Part shown: positions 7,884 through 18,057 of the stretch, one piece after another | Numbering within the stretch: position 1 is the first letter of the stretch | Layout of the letters: each line of letters opens with the position of its first letter | NCBI RefSeq assembly: GCF_000269805.1 | Contig: NZ_JH711482.1 | Coordinates: forward strand, 460,542-524,541 | Reading direction: 5' to 3' | DNA from: Actinomyces massiliensis 4401292 | GTDB taxonomy: Bacteria; Actinomycetota; Actinomycetes; Actinomycetales; Actinomycetaceae | DNA length: 64,000 nt | Position numbers and translations under genes: made by a program | The notes under the pieces: model-generated | Database searches by the model: none | What the model saw: the letters and a program-made list of their open reading frames with translations, nothing else | Told to the model about the DNA's origin: nothing

Positions 7884-9122
7884 ATGATCGAGCTCGAGCT
7901 GCTGGGCGCCAACGGTGACACCGTCGTGATGACCGACGGCACGGGTGAACGCTACAGCATCATTGTCGATGACGCCCTGCGCGCGGCCGTGCGCCGTGCG
8001 CGCCCAGCCGCACTGTCGCAGGCGATCGTACCGCCGAGCCCCGGTTCGGCTGTCCGCCCCCGCGAACTGCAGGCCTACATGCGGGCAGGCGCCAGCGCAG
8101 AAGAGGTCGCCACCATCACCGGCATGGATGTCGAGCACGTGCGCCGATTCGAAGGCCCAGTTCTTGCGGAGCGGGCATGGGCGGTTCGTCAGGCCCAAGC
8201 CTGCCGCATCGGCTGGGAGAAGGACTCTCCTGTTCTGGGCGAACTCGTTGTGGATCGTCTGGCCACCCGCGGGGTCGAGCCGACGAGCCTGCAGTGGGAC
8301 GCGTTGCGAGAGGGCCGTGACCCCTGGCAAGTGACCCTCGCCTTCGTCCAGAGTGCGCAAGCCAAGTTCGCCCGCTGGGAACTGGACATGACCGCCCGCG
8401 CAGTCAGTGCACTGGACGAAGAGGCACGGTGGCTCACGGAAGCCGCTGCGGCGCCCCGCACTCCGGCCGTCTTCGACCAGGACTCCCCCATCTCCGGCGC
8501 CTCGGCGTCCTCGGCTCCTACCACCGCAAGCCCGATGACGCCGACAGCTGCTGAACCGGCATTTGAACCGGCGCTGCATTCCGCCTCCTCGCCCGAGGCG
8601 GGGGAAGAGGCGGAGCAAGCGGCACAGACGGGAGAGTATGAGGACCTCAACGACCTCGAGGGCCTTGAGGGCTCGTCGACCGACGCGCTCTTGGCGGACC
8701 TGGCCTCCAGCCGCGGACGCAGGCTCGAGGTCGAACCCCCATTGGACGAGGATGAGGAGCCGGCAGCGCCGCTGACCTCCCCACGCGGGCAGGCCCAGAT
8801 CGTCTCGATGTCCGATCACCGCAAGGTCGCGATGGGTCAAGCGGGGCGCCATCCGGCCAACGCGAGGCGCCGCATCTCGGCCCCCAGCGCGGCATCCCCC
8901 GCGCCGTCTGCACCGACTACACCAACATCGACACCAACATCGCCTCAGGCAGCGGCCTCCGTTCACAGCGCTCCGACCATGCCGACGGCCCAGGTGGAGG
9001 AACGGATGAAGCAGGAGGGGCCCCCCGAGAGGCCGGCTACTCCCGCCCCCCGATCCAAGAGGCGTTCACGCCGATCCGTCCCGTCCTGGGACGAGATCGT
9101 CTTCGGTGCCAAGCCCGAGTAG
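7884..9122 (+). CDS. sepH: SepH, FtsZ-binding cell-division protein (DUF3071)
   Basis: The 412-residue protein has the DUF3071 domain at about 1-170. A helix-turn-helix-like motif lies in SAEEVATITGMDVEHVRRFE (about 74-93), followed by GPVLAERAW. SepH is an actinobacterial division protein; its N-terminal domain binds and stimulates FtsZ assembly. The remainder (170-390) is Ala/Pro/Ser/Thr-rich and probably disordered. The end is basic and ends RRSVPSWDEIVFGAKPE, a conserved tail. Start ATG 7884 has GAGGAGG at 7867-7873. It is transcribed divergently from DUF4193. Confidence 0.93.
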   Translation: MIELELLGANGDTVVMTDGTGERYSIIVDDALRAAVRRARPAALSQAIVPPSPGSAVRPRELQAYMRAGASAEEVATITGMDVEHVRRFEGPVLAERAWAVRQAQACRIGWEKDSPVLGELVVDRLATRGVEPTSLQWDALREGRDPWQVTLAFVQSAQAKFARWELDMTARAVSALDEEARWLTEAAAAPRTPAVFDQDSPISGASASSAPTTASPMTPTAAEPAFEPALHSASSPEAGEEAEQAAQTGEYEDLNDLEGLEGSSTDALLADLASSRGRRLEVEPPLDEDEEPAAPLTSPRGQAQIVSMSDHRKVAMGQAGRHPANARRRISAPSAASPAPSAPTTPTSTPTSPQAAASVHSAPTMPTAQVEERMKQEGPPERPATPAPRSKRRSRRSVPSWDEIVFGAKPE

Positions 9123-9191
9123 TACCAAGTTAAAACAAGCTGAGAACGGGCGAGAAACAGACTGCAGCGCACGTCCCGTTCTCCCGGCGGT

Positions 9192-10445
9192 TCAGGTCAT
9201 GGTCGTCAGCAGGGGAATCGTCATCTCCGCTCCCGTGAGAGAACCGTGCACACCGGGCATGGCGATCGCGAACGAGCTGTGAACGCGCGGGTCGACCACC
9301 ACCCAATCGTGATTCATCGCCACCAGAACATCGCCCAGAACGGCAGCCGCCCGCGGCCCGACCGGCCCCACGCACTGCGCCGCCTCGGCCCGCGTACCGA
9401 CCCACAGGGCCCGCTCACCGAGTTCGCCCCGCCATCGCTGAACAACCGCAGCGGCTATATCCGGGTCCGATCGGGGAACGTACAGATGGGTGAAGCGCGG
9501 CTCGCCCGCCACAGCAACGACATCGCGGGCCAGAGCGGGGCGCTCGGAAAGGTCGATGCGCCGATCGGCACTGGTATCGACCATGCCGTGGTCGGCGGTC
9601 AGAATGATGCGCGTGCCGGCCGGCACGCGGCGCGCAAGCTCAGCCATGGCGGCGTCAAGACGCTCGAGCTGCTCGAGCCACTGCATGGATCGCCAGCCGT
9701 GGGCGTGTCCGGTGTGGTCAAGCTCCCCGATGTAGAGGTAGACCAGGCGGACGCCCTGCCGAAGCGCCTCAACAGCGAGCCCGGGGCGGGCTTCGAGACG
9801 ATCCGCACCCCGATGGGGAGCACCGCGCAGGCCGGCGGAGGTCAGGCCCGAACCGACGAAGCGCGAGGGGCCGATCGTCACGGCCAACGGCGTGCCACGC
9901 TCGCTCTCGGAATGGGAATGACCCTGATCGCGCTCAAGGCGTTCGAAGATGGTGGGGACGTCCTGCCAGCTCCGCGGATTGGGAGCGTGTCCCTCCCATG
10001 TGATGAGGCACAGATTCTGCTCCGGATGCGGAGCCGTGCCCTCGGGCATGTCCCGGCGCAGCAACGGGTTGAGTACGGAGTATCCGACCATGCCGGTGAC
10101 GCCGGGAAGAGCGCCGGTGCCCAGCGTCGTCAGTGCAGCGGCCGTCGTTGAGGGCGCGCACGTCAGAGCAGCAGGACCGGGACCGGCCCGAGACCCGGAC
10201 AACCAGGATCTCAGCGTGGGCGCATGCCCCAGGCGTTCGCGAAGAAGTTCCAGGCCCAGCCCATCGACGAGCACGAGGACGGTCGGCACGCCGCCGGCGG
10301 AGTCATCGGCCAGCAGGCCCCACGAAAGGGCGGCGCGGCGGGCCTGCGTGTCAGAGGGCGCATCGGGCGAGGCGACGTCACGCAGGGCCAGTCCCGCACC
10401 GACCGCAGCAGCGCCCAGAACCTGACACAGGTGCGGCTGGTTCAT
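9192..10445 (-). CDS. Alkaline-phosphatase-superfamily phosphodiesterase/nucleotide pyrophosphatase
   Basis: The 417-residue protein shows the metal site of the superfamily. The first aspartate is in VLVLVDGLGLE (about 56-66). The nucleophilic Thr is in CAPSTTAAALTTLGTG. Asp and His ligands are in YIGELDHTGHAHG and TADHGMVD. These residues fit a two-zinc nucleotide pyrophosphatase/phosphodiesterase. No signal peptide is evident, so it is probably cytoplasmic. The start overlaps the DUF5998 gene end by 4 nt (ATGA), giving a two-gene operon often found beside sepH. The substrate is not predictable. Confidence 0.85.
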   Translation of the reverse strand: MNQPHLCQVLGAAAVGAGLALRDVASPDAPSDTQARRAALSWGLLADDSAGGVPTVLVLVDGLGLELLRERLGHAPTLRSWLSGSRAGPGPAALTCAPSTTAAALTTLGTGALPGVTGMVGYSVLNPLLRRDMPEGTAPHPEQNLCLITWEGHAPNPRSWQDVPTIFERLERDQGHSHSESERGTPLAVTIGPSRFVGSGLTSAGLRGAPHRGADRLEARPGLAVEALRQGVRLVYLYIGELDHTGHAHGWRSMQWLEQLERLDAAMAELARRVPAGTRIILTADHGMVDTSADRRIDLSERPALARDVVAVAGEPRFTHLYVPRSDPDIAAAVVQRWRGELGERALWVGTRAEAAQCVGPVGPRAAAVLGDVLVAMNHDWVVVDPRVHSSFAIAMPGVHGSLTGAEMTIPLLTTMT

Positions 10446-11035
10446 GCGCGCGCCGCAGTTCGGGCGGTCGCCTCAGACAGCGCTCGGGCGAAACGGTCCG
10501 CCCGGGCCAGCGCGGCGTCGCCCTCGACCCCGGCAGCGACACGAATGACGATGTCATCCGGCATGGAGAGCCCGGTCAACCCGTGTTCCGCCTCGCAAGC
10601 CGGATCGCCGCAGGTCGCCGGCTCAAGGTCGAGGCGACGCACGGCGCCCCAGCAGATCGCGATCGTCACCTCGGTCAGCTGCCCGCCGTCCGACGCGGGT
10701 TCGCGCACGCCGCGGGTCAGCGACACCGAGGAGATACGAGCGATGGGCACCGCCTCGCTGGTGGCCACCGCACCCGGCCGGCCGTCCTCCCGGGGGACGT
10801 CATCGACATGGACGATGATGAGCCGGCTGTCGGTCAGGGCGAGCACCGTCAAGTGACGATGGACCGCATCATCGAAGGTGGTTTCGGCCTGAACCAGGTC
10901 GACGACGATCTCCTCGCCGGCCACGGCGACGTCGAGCGTCCCCAGGACGAGTTCGGGATAGTAGCCGGCGCGGCGCACCTCCTCGGCCAGGGGCGTTGAG
11001 GCGGCGTCGGATCGGGCCTGCGCAGTCCAGTTCAT
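10442..11035 (-). CDS. DUF5998 family protein
   Basis: The 197-residue soluble protein starts MNWTAQARSDAA. Its core includes GYYPELVLGTLDVAVAGE, VVDLVQAETTF, HLTVLALTDSRLIIVHVDD and ISSVSLTRGVREP. I identify it as DUF5998 from its sequence and its place next to an alkaline-phosphatase-like gene in actinobacteria. Function is unknown. ATG 11035 is chosen because the frame further upstream lacks family-like sequence and enters the divergent promoter region before parC; no clear Shine-Dalgarno is visible. Confidence 0.75.
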   Translation of the reverse strand: MNWTAQARSDAASTPLAEEVRRAGYYPELVLGTLDVAVAGEEIVVDLVQAETTFDDAVHRHLTVLALTDSRLIIVHVDDVPREDGRPGAVATSEAVPIARISSVSLTRGVREPASDGGQLTEVTIAICWGAVRRLDLEPATCGDPACEAEHGLTGLSMPDDIVIRVAAGVEGDAALARADRFARALSEATARTAARA

Positions 11036-11163
11036 AAGGCGATCATGCCATCCACCTGTGACACGCCAGGAAACGCGCCGGCGCGTACAACAGTCGTTCA
11101 GAGCGCGATCGACCCCGTCACCTTCGGGTGTCGCTGCATCGTTTCGGCTCATCGTCGCGCATC

Positions 11164-13698
11164 ATGCATGGCATGCCGAAGTCCGCCGTGCAATCGCCTC
11201 CCCCCGTTGACGGTCTCATTGTCGACCAGGACCTTCCCACAGAGATGCGCACCTCCTTCCTGGAGTACGCCTACTCCGTGATCTATGCCCGTGCCCTGCC
11301 GGACGCCCGCGACGGCCTCAAACCCGTCCAGCGCCGCATCCTGTTCCAGATGGACCGCATGGGGCTGCGCCCCGACCGCCCGCATGTGAAGTGCTCGCGC
11401 GTCGTCGGCGATGTCATGGGGCGTCTTCATCCTCACGGCGATCTCGCCATCTACGAGGCCCTGGTGCGCCTCGCCCAGCCATTCACCATGCGCCTGCCAT
11501 TGGTCGACGGCCACGGCAACTTCGGCTCCCTGGACGACGGCCCGGCTGCGGCCCGCTACACCGAGGCCAGACTGGCCAGCAGCGCTCTGGCGCTGACGGC
11601 GGACATCGACGAGGACACCGTCGACTTCTCCCCCAACTACGACTACACACTCACCGAGCCCGACGTCCTGCCGGCGGCGCTCCCCAATCTGCTGGTCAAC
11701 GGCGCCTCGGGCATCGCGGTGGGTATGGCCACCAACATGCCGCCGCACAATCTCGTCGAGGTCATCGGCGCCGCCCGCCACCTCATCGAGCACCCCCAGG
11801 CCGCCCTGGAGGATCTCATGGCCTTCGTGCCCGGTCCGGACCTGCCGGCCGGCGGCATGATCGTCGGCCTGGACGGCATCCGTGACGCCTACCGCACCGG
11901 ACGCGGCAAATTCCTGACTCGCGCGACCGCACGCATTGAGAATGTCACCGCCCGCAAGAAGGGCATTGTGATCACCGAATTGCCCTACCTCGTGGGCCCG
12001 GAGAAGGTCATCACCCGCATCAAGGAGACGGTGGCCTCCAAGAAGCTTCAGGGGATCACCGACGTCGCCGACCTGACCGACCGCAAGAACGGCACGCGCC
12101 TGGTGATCACCGTCAAGAACGGCTACAACCCCGAGGCGGTGCTCGCTCAGCTCTACAAGCACACGCCGCTGGAAGACTCCTTCGGGATCAACAACGTGTG
12201 CCTGGTCGACGGCCAACCGCGCACGCTGGGCCTGCGCGAACTGCTCGATGTCTTCGTGCGTCATCGCCTGATCGTCGTGGAGCGCCGTACCCGATTCCGC
12301 CTGGGCAAGCGCAAGGAGCGCCAGCACCTGGTCGAGGGCCTGCTCATCGCGATCCTCGACATCGACGAGGTCATCCAAGTCGTGCGCTCCAGCGAGGATG
12401 CCGCCACGGCACGCACCCGCCTCATGCAGGTTTTCGACCTGTCCGAGCCGCAGGCGAGCTACATCCTGGAACTGCAACTGCGGCGCCTGACCAAGTTCTC
12501 AGTCATCGAACTGGAGAAGGAACGCGACTCCCTGGCCCAGGAGATCATCGAACTCGAGGCCATTTTGAACGACGAGTCGCTGCTGCGAGGTGTGGTCTCC
12601 CGCGAACTGGCTGCGGTGGCCGAGGAGTTCGGCACGCCCCGGCGAACGGTACTGCTCGAGGCGTCAGGAGCCGAAGCGCCGTCCGGAGCGGATGCACCCA
12701 ACGATTCAGCAGCGGCCGCCCCCGCCATGAGGCAGCAGACGGCGGCAATGAGCCTCATGGCCGGTGCCTCTGATATTCCATTGACCGTTCCCGACGACCC
12801 GTGCCGGATCCTCCTGTCCGCCACGGGACTGGTGGCGCGCGCAACCGGAGCAGAGCCGCTTTCACGAACCGGAGAGCGCCAGCTCCACGATGCGGTCACG
12901 AGCCAGGTCGCCACAACAGCACGCGGCCGGGTCGGGGCGATCACGGACACCGGCCGCCTGGTGCGGCTCGAAGTTGTGGCCGCTCCGGAGATCCCACGCC
13001 TGGACGGCGCGCCGTCACTGGCCGGGGGGCAGCCTGCACGCCTGCTGGTGGACATCGAGCCCGAGGAGAAGATCGTCGGACTGGTGCCGATCGGCTCCGC
13101 CGGCCACCCGCCGATCGTGCTGGCGACCGCCGCGGGTGTCATCAAGCGCGTCAAGCCCGGTGACGAGCCCAGTCGCGGGGACTCTTGGGAGGTGATCGCC
13201 CTCGCCGACGACGATCGTGTGGTCTTCGCCGCCACCGCCGCGGACTCCGACATTCTCACGCTGGTGACCTCGGACGCCCAGCTGCTGCGCTTCGAGGCCT
13301 CGAAGGTGCGTCCGCAAGGGCGCGGCGCAGGCGGCATGGCGGGCATCTCTCTGCGCCAGGGGGCGCGTGTCATCGCGGCTTCCGCGGTGCCCGCCGAGCT
13401 GCTCGCCGAATCCGTCGTCGTCACCATAGCCGACGCCGAGAAGGCGCTTCCCGGCACCGGGACGGGCTCGGTCAAGGTGACTCCGCTGGACCGCTATCCC
13501 GCCAAGGGAAGGGCGACCGGCGGAGTGCGGGCCCAGCGCTTCCTACGCGGCGAGGACGAGCTCATCCTCGCCTGGGTCGGGGTGGGCCCGGCCCGTGCGG
13601 TCGGGCCGGGCGGTCAGAGCGTCGGGCTGCCCGAGGTCGATGAGCGCCGCGACGGCTCCGGCTCGCCGCTGGCCGCACCAGTGGCCGGCATCGGCTGA
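11164..13698 (+). CDS. parC: DNA topoisomerase IV subunit A
   Basis: The 844-residue type IIA topoisomerase subunit starts at [10 protein letters not shown] (ATG 11173 is an equally possible start). It has the breakage-reunion core with [22 protein letters not shown] and the catalytic tyrosine in [10 protein letters not shown] (about 135). The GyrA-box-free C-terminal beta-pinwheel spans about 535-830. A linker rich in Ala/Gly/Asp (about 497-535) separates them. The ParC assignment over GyrA rests on the partner parE in the same window and the lack of an obvious QRRGGKG box. It relaxes and decatenates chromosomes with ParE. It is transcribed away from DUF5998. Confidence 0.92.
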   Translation: MHGMPKSAVQSPPPVDGLIVDQDLPTEMRTSFLEYAYSVIYARALPDARDGLKPVQRRILFQMDRMGLRPDRPHVKCSRVVGDVMGRLHPHGDLAIYEALVRLAQPFTMRLPLVDGHGNFGSLDDGPAAARYTEARLASSALALTADIDEDTVDFSPNYDYTLTEPDVLPAALPNLLVNGASGIAVGMATNMPPHNLVEVIGAARHLIEHPQAALEDLMAFVPGPDLPAGGMIVGLDGIRDAYRTGRGKFLTRATARIENVTARKKGIVITELPYLVGPEKVITRIKETVASKKLQGITDVADLTDRKNGTRLVITVKNGYNPEAVLAQLYKHTPLEDSFGINNVCLVDGQPRTLGLRELLDVFVRHRLIVVERRTRFRLGKRKERQHLVEGLLIAILDIDEVIQVVRSSEDAATARTRLMQVFDLSEPQASYILELQLRRLTKFSVIELEKERDSLAQEIIELEAILNDESLLRGVVSRELAAVAEEFGTPRRTVLLEASGAEAPSGADAPNDSAAAAPAMRQQTAAMSLMAGASDIPLTVPDDPCRILLSATGLVARATGAEPLSRTGERQLHDAVTSQVATTARGRVGAITDTGRLVRLEVVAAPEIPRLDGAPSLAGGQPARLLVDIEPEEKIVGLVPIGSAGHPPIVLATAAGVIKRVKPGDEPSRGDSWEVIALADDDRVVFAATAADSDILTLVTSDAQLLRFEASKVRPQGRGAGGMAGISLRQGARVIAASAVPAELLAESVVVTIADAEKALPGTGTGSVKVTPLDRYPAKGRATGGVRAQRFLRGEDELILAWVGVGPARAVGPGGQSVGLPEVDERRDGSGSPLAAPVAGIG

Positions 13699-13744
13699 AT
13701 GAGCCGCGCGCTGCGAGGACGGCGGACACCAGAGACGTCAGAAA

Positions 13745-14902
13745 TCATGCTGGGCCTGCTGAGCCTGCCGGTCCTGCCGGGCCGCTCTGGTGAGTCCACA
13801 GTCGCATGACCGTGGCCGCTGCACGCTCGGTATTCCCCGGCGCCGCGCAGAGCATGTCGGTCAGTGAAACAGTCTCGCCTTGCGAGTTCGACACGAGGGC
13901 CACGCAGCCGGTGGTCAGCAGTACCTCCGCATCGGAACGCACCCGGCCCGCTACGACAACGGTGGGCACCCCGTGCCTCTTGGCGACCTCGGCCACGCCG
14001 GCAGGAGTCTTCCCGGCAAGTGTCTGAGCATCGACCGAGCCCTCGCCGGTCAGAACGAGATCCGCCCCGCATACGGCCTCGGCCAGACCAACCGTACGGG
14101 AGACCAGATCGACTCCGGGCTCGAGTCGAGCCCCTAAGAAGGCGATGAGGGCGAACCCCAGCCCTCCGGCCGCTCCGGCTCCCGGCACCTCAGCGAGCTC
14201 GGCATGACCGCTCACATCCGCCCAGCGCGACAGCATCGCGTCGAGGTAATCGACATCCTGCGACCCGGCGCCCTTCTGGGGACCGAAGACGGCACTGGCA
14301 CCGTGCTCGCCCACCAGCGGGTTATCGACATCGCAGGCGACTTCGATCCTCAGGCCATCCAGCCTCGGGTCGAGACCGGAGTCGTCCACGGCTGCAAGCG
14401 CCCCGAGCGCCCTCGGCGTTGTCCCGATGACACGGCCCTCATGATCGAGGAATCGAACGCCGAGCTCCGCCAGCATGCCGGCGCCTCCGTCGTTGGTCGC
14501 AGAGCCGCCGACTCCCAGAAGAAGATGATCGGCGCCGGCGTCGAGCACAGTGCGGATCATCCGGCCCACGCCCCGGGTGTCCGAGTTCATGACATCACGC
14601 GCATGCCGGGCAACCAGCTCGAGCCCCGCGGCCGAAGCCATCTCGAATACCGCCGTGCCACCACTCATCGCCAGACGACCTGTGACCGGGCGTCCCAGGG
14701 CGTCAATGGTGTCGACCCCGCGCACCTGAGCCCCCAGAGCCGCGGCCACCGCATCGGTGAATCCCTCGCCGCCGTCGGACATGGGCACTTCGACGATCTC
14801 GGCATCCGGAACGACGGCGCGCACGCCGCGAGCCATGGCGGCCGCCGCCTCAGCAGCCGTCATGGCCTCCTTGAAAGAGTCAGGGGCGAGGACGACCTTC
14901 AC
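13745..14902 (-). CDS. glxK: Glycerate kinase (GlxK/GarK family)
   Basis: The protein is about 385 residues. It has the family signature VVLAPDSFKEAMTAAEAAAA at the N-terminus, then VPMSDGGEGFTDA, GVGGSATNDGGAGMLAELG and VLTGEGSVDAQT, which form the nucleotide and glycerate sites. It phosphorylates D-glycerate, feeding 2- or 3-phosphoglycerate to glycolysis. GTG 14902 fits the family start and has GAGGG about 9 nt upstream; a start at 14932 would add 10 atypical residues. The C-terminus ends in a collagen-like GPA/GSA repeat made of 9-bp units, an addition not needed for the fold. Confidence 0.92.
   Translation of the reverse strand: MKVVLAPDSFKEAMTAAEAAAAMARGVRAVVPDAEIVEVPMSDGGEGFTDAVAAALGAQVRGVDTIDALGRPVTGRLAMSGGTAVFEMASAAGLELVARHARDVMNSDTRGVGRMIRTVLDAGADHLLLGVGGSATNDGGAGMLAELGVRFLDHEGRVIGTTPRALGALAAVDDSGLDPRLDGLRIEVACDVDNPLVGEHGASAVFGPQKGAGSQDVDYLDAMLSRWADVSGHAELAEVPGAGAAGGLGFALIAFLGARLEPGVDLVSRTVGLAEAVCGADLVLTGEGSVDAQTLAGKTPAGVAEVAKRHGVPTVVVAGRVRSDAEVLLTTGCVALVSNSQGETVSLTDMLCAAPGNTERAAATVMRLWTHQSGPAGPAGSAGPA
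13748..13783. repeat. 9-bp tandem repeat (4 copies) at 3' end of glycerate kinase gene
   Basis: Four 9-bp units encode GPAGPAGSAGPA, the last residues of the enzyme. The array abuts the stop codon. Confidence 0.9.
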
Positions 14903-15076
14903 CTCACTCAACCCTCGCGGATGAGCTCGCACCTGGAGAGCTAATGAACCTCACGCTTCTCGATCCTCATATCGGTCATCCCTGTTTCCTTCTATTCTTG
15001 CTCAATCCTCACCACGTGTCTCCTCGCGCGCGAACATAGGCGGATCTCTAGAAATCGGCGTGACAACGACGATTAA

Positions 15077-15096
15077 TCACATGAATATGCATGTGA
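15077..15096. promoter_or_regulatory. Inverted repeat, candidate operator between glxK and amidohydrolase genes
   Basis: TCACATG and CATGTGA are perfect 7-bp arms separated by AATATG, forming a 20-bp dyad in the 240-bp divergent intergenic region. The region is notably AT-rich for this genome. A dimeric regulator of the GntR or similar class could bind here; the regulator is not identified. Confidence 0.5.
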
Positions 15097-15142
15097 CGTT
15101 CTAAGGAGAGACACGCTCCGATCTGCGGGCCCATAATCGCTC

Positions 15143-16774
15143 ATGGCCTCGCTCCTCCTACAACATGCTCGCCCTGTCCACTTCCGGACCCGCCACCAGC
15201 TCGGTCGCCTACGCGCGGCCACTCGCAGACCGCCGATGGACGGGCGCAGCCGGACGCAGCCGCCGCCCGAGCCCATCGACATCCGGGTCAGCGACGGCGT
15301 GGTCACGGAGATCGGCCCTGACTTGGAACCGCGGGGCGAACGCAGACTCGACGCCGAAGGCGCCTTCGTCATACCCGGTCTGTGGGACGCCCACGCCCAT
15401 CTCGATCTTGAGGCGGCCCGGCGCTCGAGGATCGATACGACAGCGACCCGGTGCGCGCAGGACGCTCTGTCTCTTGTAGCCGAGGCCATCGCCTCCCTGC
15501 CGGCAGGCGGCTCCATTCCCACAGTGCAGGGCTTCGGGCACCGACTGTCGAACTGGCCGCGAATCCCCACTGTGACCGAGCTCGACGCCGTTACCGGCCC
15601 TGTCCCCACCGTTCTCATATCCGGTGATGTCCACTCGGGCTGGCTCAACTCGGCAGCGCTGACTGCTCTGGGACTGCCCGCCGCAAGCGCGGACGACCCA
15701 GGGGCTCCTATGCGGGAGGACCCGTGGTTCGCCGTGCTCGACCGGCTCGACGAGATCCCGGGAAGCCGCGAACTACGCGAAACGGGCTACAGTCGAGTGC
15801 TCGCCGACATGCTCGCCCGCGGGGTGACCGGGGTTGTGGACATGGCCTGGGCGGGCGCGCCCGACGACTGGGCCCGGCGCTTGGCGGCCCTGAAGACGCA
15901 GAGCGGACTGCCCGAAGTCCTCCCCCGCATCCGTGTTGCGGTCTATCGCGGCAAACTGGAGCGGTGGATCGCAGCGGGCCTGCGCACCGGTGACCCGCTC
16001 CCGGGCTCGCCCGTCGGCGGCGACAACACCGCCGTGATCACGCAGGGGCCGCTGAAAGTCATCGCCGACGGCTCCATGGGCACGGCCAGCGCCCACATGT
16101 GCGAGCCCTATCCTCCCGAGTTCGCTGCGGAGCATCCTCACGGTGTGGCCAACATCGGGAGAGCGGAACTCACCGAACTCATGGCCCGCGCCACGCAGGC
16201 CGGATACGAAGCGGCGATCCATGCCATCGGCGACGCCGCAATGGAGGATGTCGCGGCGGCCTTCGCAGCCTCGGGGGCGACCGGGCGCCTCGAGCACGCT
16301 CAGCTGCTCCCGCGCGACTCGCTCACCCGGGGCGACAGTGCACTGGCAACCCTGGTGTCCTGCGGAGTGGAGCTGTCGGTCCAGCCGGCCCATCTACTGG
16401 ACGACTGCGAGGCCGTGGGGCGAGTGTGGCCGGGCTTGGAGGAGCGCACTTATGCCTTTGCGGACATGGTGACCGCCGGCGCTCTGCTGCACCTGGGCTC
16501 GGATGCACCGGTCGCACCGCTGGACCCATGGCTGGCGATGTCAACGGCAGTCGCCCGGAGCACGCCCGGGGGCAGTATCTGGTCACCCTCGCAACGGCTC
16601 AGCAACGAGGAGGTGCTGGCGGCCTCAGTGGACGGCGTCGGGCCGATCGCCGTCGGCTCACGGGCCGATCTCGTCATGCTGGTCGCCGACCCGCTCGCGT
16701 TGAGCGCGGAAGAGTTGAAACAGGTCCGTCCCGTGGCGACGGTCGTCGCGGGCGCGATCGCGCACACCGACTAA
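15143..16774 (+). CDS. Amidohydrolase family protein (YtcJ-like)
   Basis: The 543-residue metal-dependent hydrolase has the early His pair in VIPGLWDAHAHLDLE (about 75-90), a metal or substrate Lys/Asp region in LKVIADGSMGT, a His in AIHAIGDAAMED, RLEHAQLLP, and the late Asp in HLGSDAPVAPLDPWLAM. This motif set belongs to the YtcJ branch of the amidohydrolase superfamily, mostly of unknown substrate. The start is uncertain: MASLLLQHA resembles the usual first beta strand, but a 35-residue Arg-rich insert precedes the VSDGVVTEIG strand. AAGGAG at 15103-15108 is 34 nt from the ATG, too far to support it. Confidence 0.82.
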   Translation: MASLLLQHARPVHFRTRHQLGRLRAATRRPPMDGRSRTQPPPEPIDIRVSDGVVTEIGPDLEPRGERRLDAEGAFVIPGLWDAHAHLDLEAARRSRIDTTATRCAQDALSLVAEAIASLPAGGSIPTVQGFGHRLSNWPRIPTVTELDAVTGPVPTVLISGDVHSGWLNSAALTALGLPAASADDPGAPMREDPWFAVLDRLDEIPGSRELRETGYSRVLADMLARGVTGVVDMAWAGAPDDWARRLAALKTQSGLPEVLPRIRVAVYRGKLERWIAAGLRTGDPLPGSPVGGDNTAVITQGPLKVIADGSMGTASAHMCEPYPPEFAAEHPHGVANIGRAELTELMARATQAGYEAAIHAIGDAAMEDVAAAFAASGATGRLEHAQLLPRDSLTRGDSALATLVSCGVELSVQPAHLLDDCEAVGRVWPGLEERTYAFADMVTAGALLHLGSDAPVAPLDPWLAMSTAVARSTPGGSIWSPSQRLSNEEVLAASVDGVGPIAVGSRADLVMLVADPLALSAEELKQVRPVATVVAGAIAHTD

Positions 16775-16826
16775 TAGGGCTGCGCATAGGCCGCGAGCGC
16801 TGAGTCCGCTGTGCCGTCGCGGAACC

Positions 16827-17885
16827 TCATACGTCCAAGGCGTAGAGGATCGTGCCCCGGGTGGGGCTGTATCCCAGATTGCGGTACAAGTCCACGGCTC
16901 CGTTGGGATCGTCAGAATCAACGCCAGCCGCAGCGTATTCCATGCCGTCTCGCCGATAGGCGCGCATAGCGGCCGTCAGAAGCGCCGGAGCCACCCGCCG
17001 AGTCCGGTACTCGGCGAGCACCCCCAGCATATCCGTGTAACCCTCGCGCCACCCCAATGCCGCCCAGTCCTGCTCATAGCGGCCCGAGCGCAGGAAACCG
17101 GCCACACGCGCCCGGTCCCCCGAACGGTCCATGGCCACGAAGCTCCATCCGGGGGCGAAGTAGGCGCGCCCCGACCGCCACTCGTCCCGCGTCATCTCAC
17201 TCGCCTCGTACTCGCCGTCGGCCAGCTGGTTGTGCGCGATGCGGACGACCTCATCGAGATCGTCGTCCCACGGCTCGATGGTGAGGAATCCGTCGATATC
17301 CACCTCCGGGATGTCGTCGGTCAGGCTTCGGCGCACCTCGCGGTACCACCGTCGGGGTTCGAAGCCCAAGTCCCCCAAGTGCTCCTTCATGCGCGCATCG
17401 TCCTCCAGGACGGTGGTCACGATGTGAGCAGACGCCGCGGCCGCCGCCGATCCGGGCGCCGCCCCCGCGCGTTCGGTGCCGATGAGGTGGCGGGCGCGCT
17501 CCGTCTGCCAGTGCAGGAGAGCCCCGCCAATGCCCCGTTTGCGGAAGTCGGGGTCGACGACGCCGACCATTGAGGCGTAGATCTCCCCAGCAGGCCGCAA
17601 CCGCACCAATGCGAAGGCGCGCATGACGCCCAGGGCGTCCCGCCCGGCCACGCCGGAATAGGTCGGGTCGACGAAGTACTCCGCTGTCTCCTCGGCCGTC
17701 GTCCGGTAGGGCGGGTCGTCGACGGACTCCGCACGGGCGATGAGTCCCGCCAGCGCGCCATTGTCCAAAGGACTCAGCGGAGCCCAGAACAGGTCGCGTG
17801 GAAGCGCGGAACGCGGCCCGGGGCGCAGCATCGACCAGGGTCCGGAGACTCCTGCACGACGCGAGGATCCGTAGACGGGGGCCAT
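16827..17885 (-). CDS. GNAT acetyltransferase with two GNAT domains
   Basis: The 352-residue protein has two GNAT-like domains. The first contains the acetyl-CoA motif FRKRGIGGALLHWQ (about 105-118). The second contains RTRRVAPALLTAAMRAYRRDG, then a variant ending NGAVDLYRNLGYSPTRG. This resembles MshD-like tandem GNAT proteins, but mycothiol synthase function is not shown. The start ATG 17885 is firm: AAGGAGG lies at 17891-17897. The substrate is unknown. Confidence 0.85.
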   Translation of the reverse strand: MAPVYGSSRRAGVSGPWSMLRPGPRSALPRDLFWAPLSPLDNGALAGLIARAESVDDPPYRTTAEETAEYFVDPTYSGVAGRDALGVMRAFALVRLRPAGEIYASMVGVVDPDFRKRGIGGALLHWQTERARHLIGTERAGAAPGSAAAAASAHIVTTVLEDDARMKEHLGDLGFEPRRWYREVRRSLTDDIPEVDIDGFLTIEPWDDDLDEVVRIAHNQLADGEYEASEMTRDEWRSGRAYFAPGWSFVAMDRSGDRARVAGFLRSGRYEQDWAALGWREGYTDMLGVLAEYRTRRVAPALLTAAMRAYRRDGMEYAAAGVDSDDPNGAVDLYRNLGYSPTRGTILYALDV

Positions 17886-17972
17886 AGGCGCCTCCTTGCG
17901 CGGGTACCGGGTGGCAGACCCGGCGGTGACAGTGGCGACAACAGGTTACTCGAGACTACCGGGACTAAACAG

Positions 17973-18057
17973 GACTACTCGGAGCACTCGGACTACTCGG
18001 CACCATACCCGATACGAGTAACGCTCATACGTTCAGGTATTTCAGGTACTTCAGCAT
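17973..18057. repeat. Two short 9-bp tandem arrays downstream of parE
   Basis: At 17973-17999 there are three copies of GACTACTCG-like 9-mers, and at 18031-18057 three copies of TTCAGGTA-containing 9-mers. The second runs up to the parE stop codon. They fill most of the gap between parE and the GNAT gene. Confidence 0.8.

Noticed and set aside
11149-12477. Minus-strand 442-codon open frame
   Set aside because: It is antisense to the catalytic core of parC and has no protein-like motifs.
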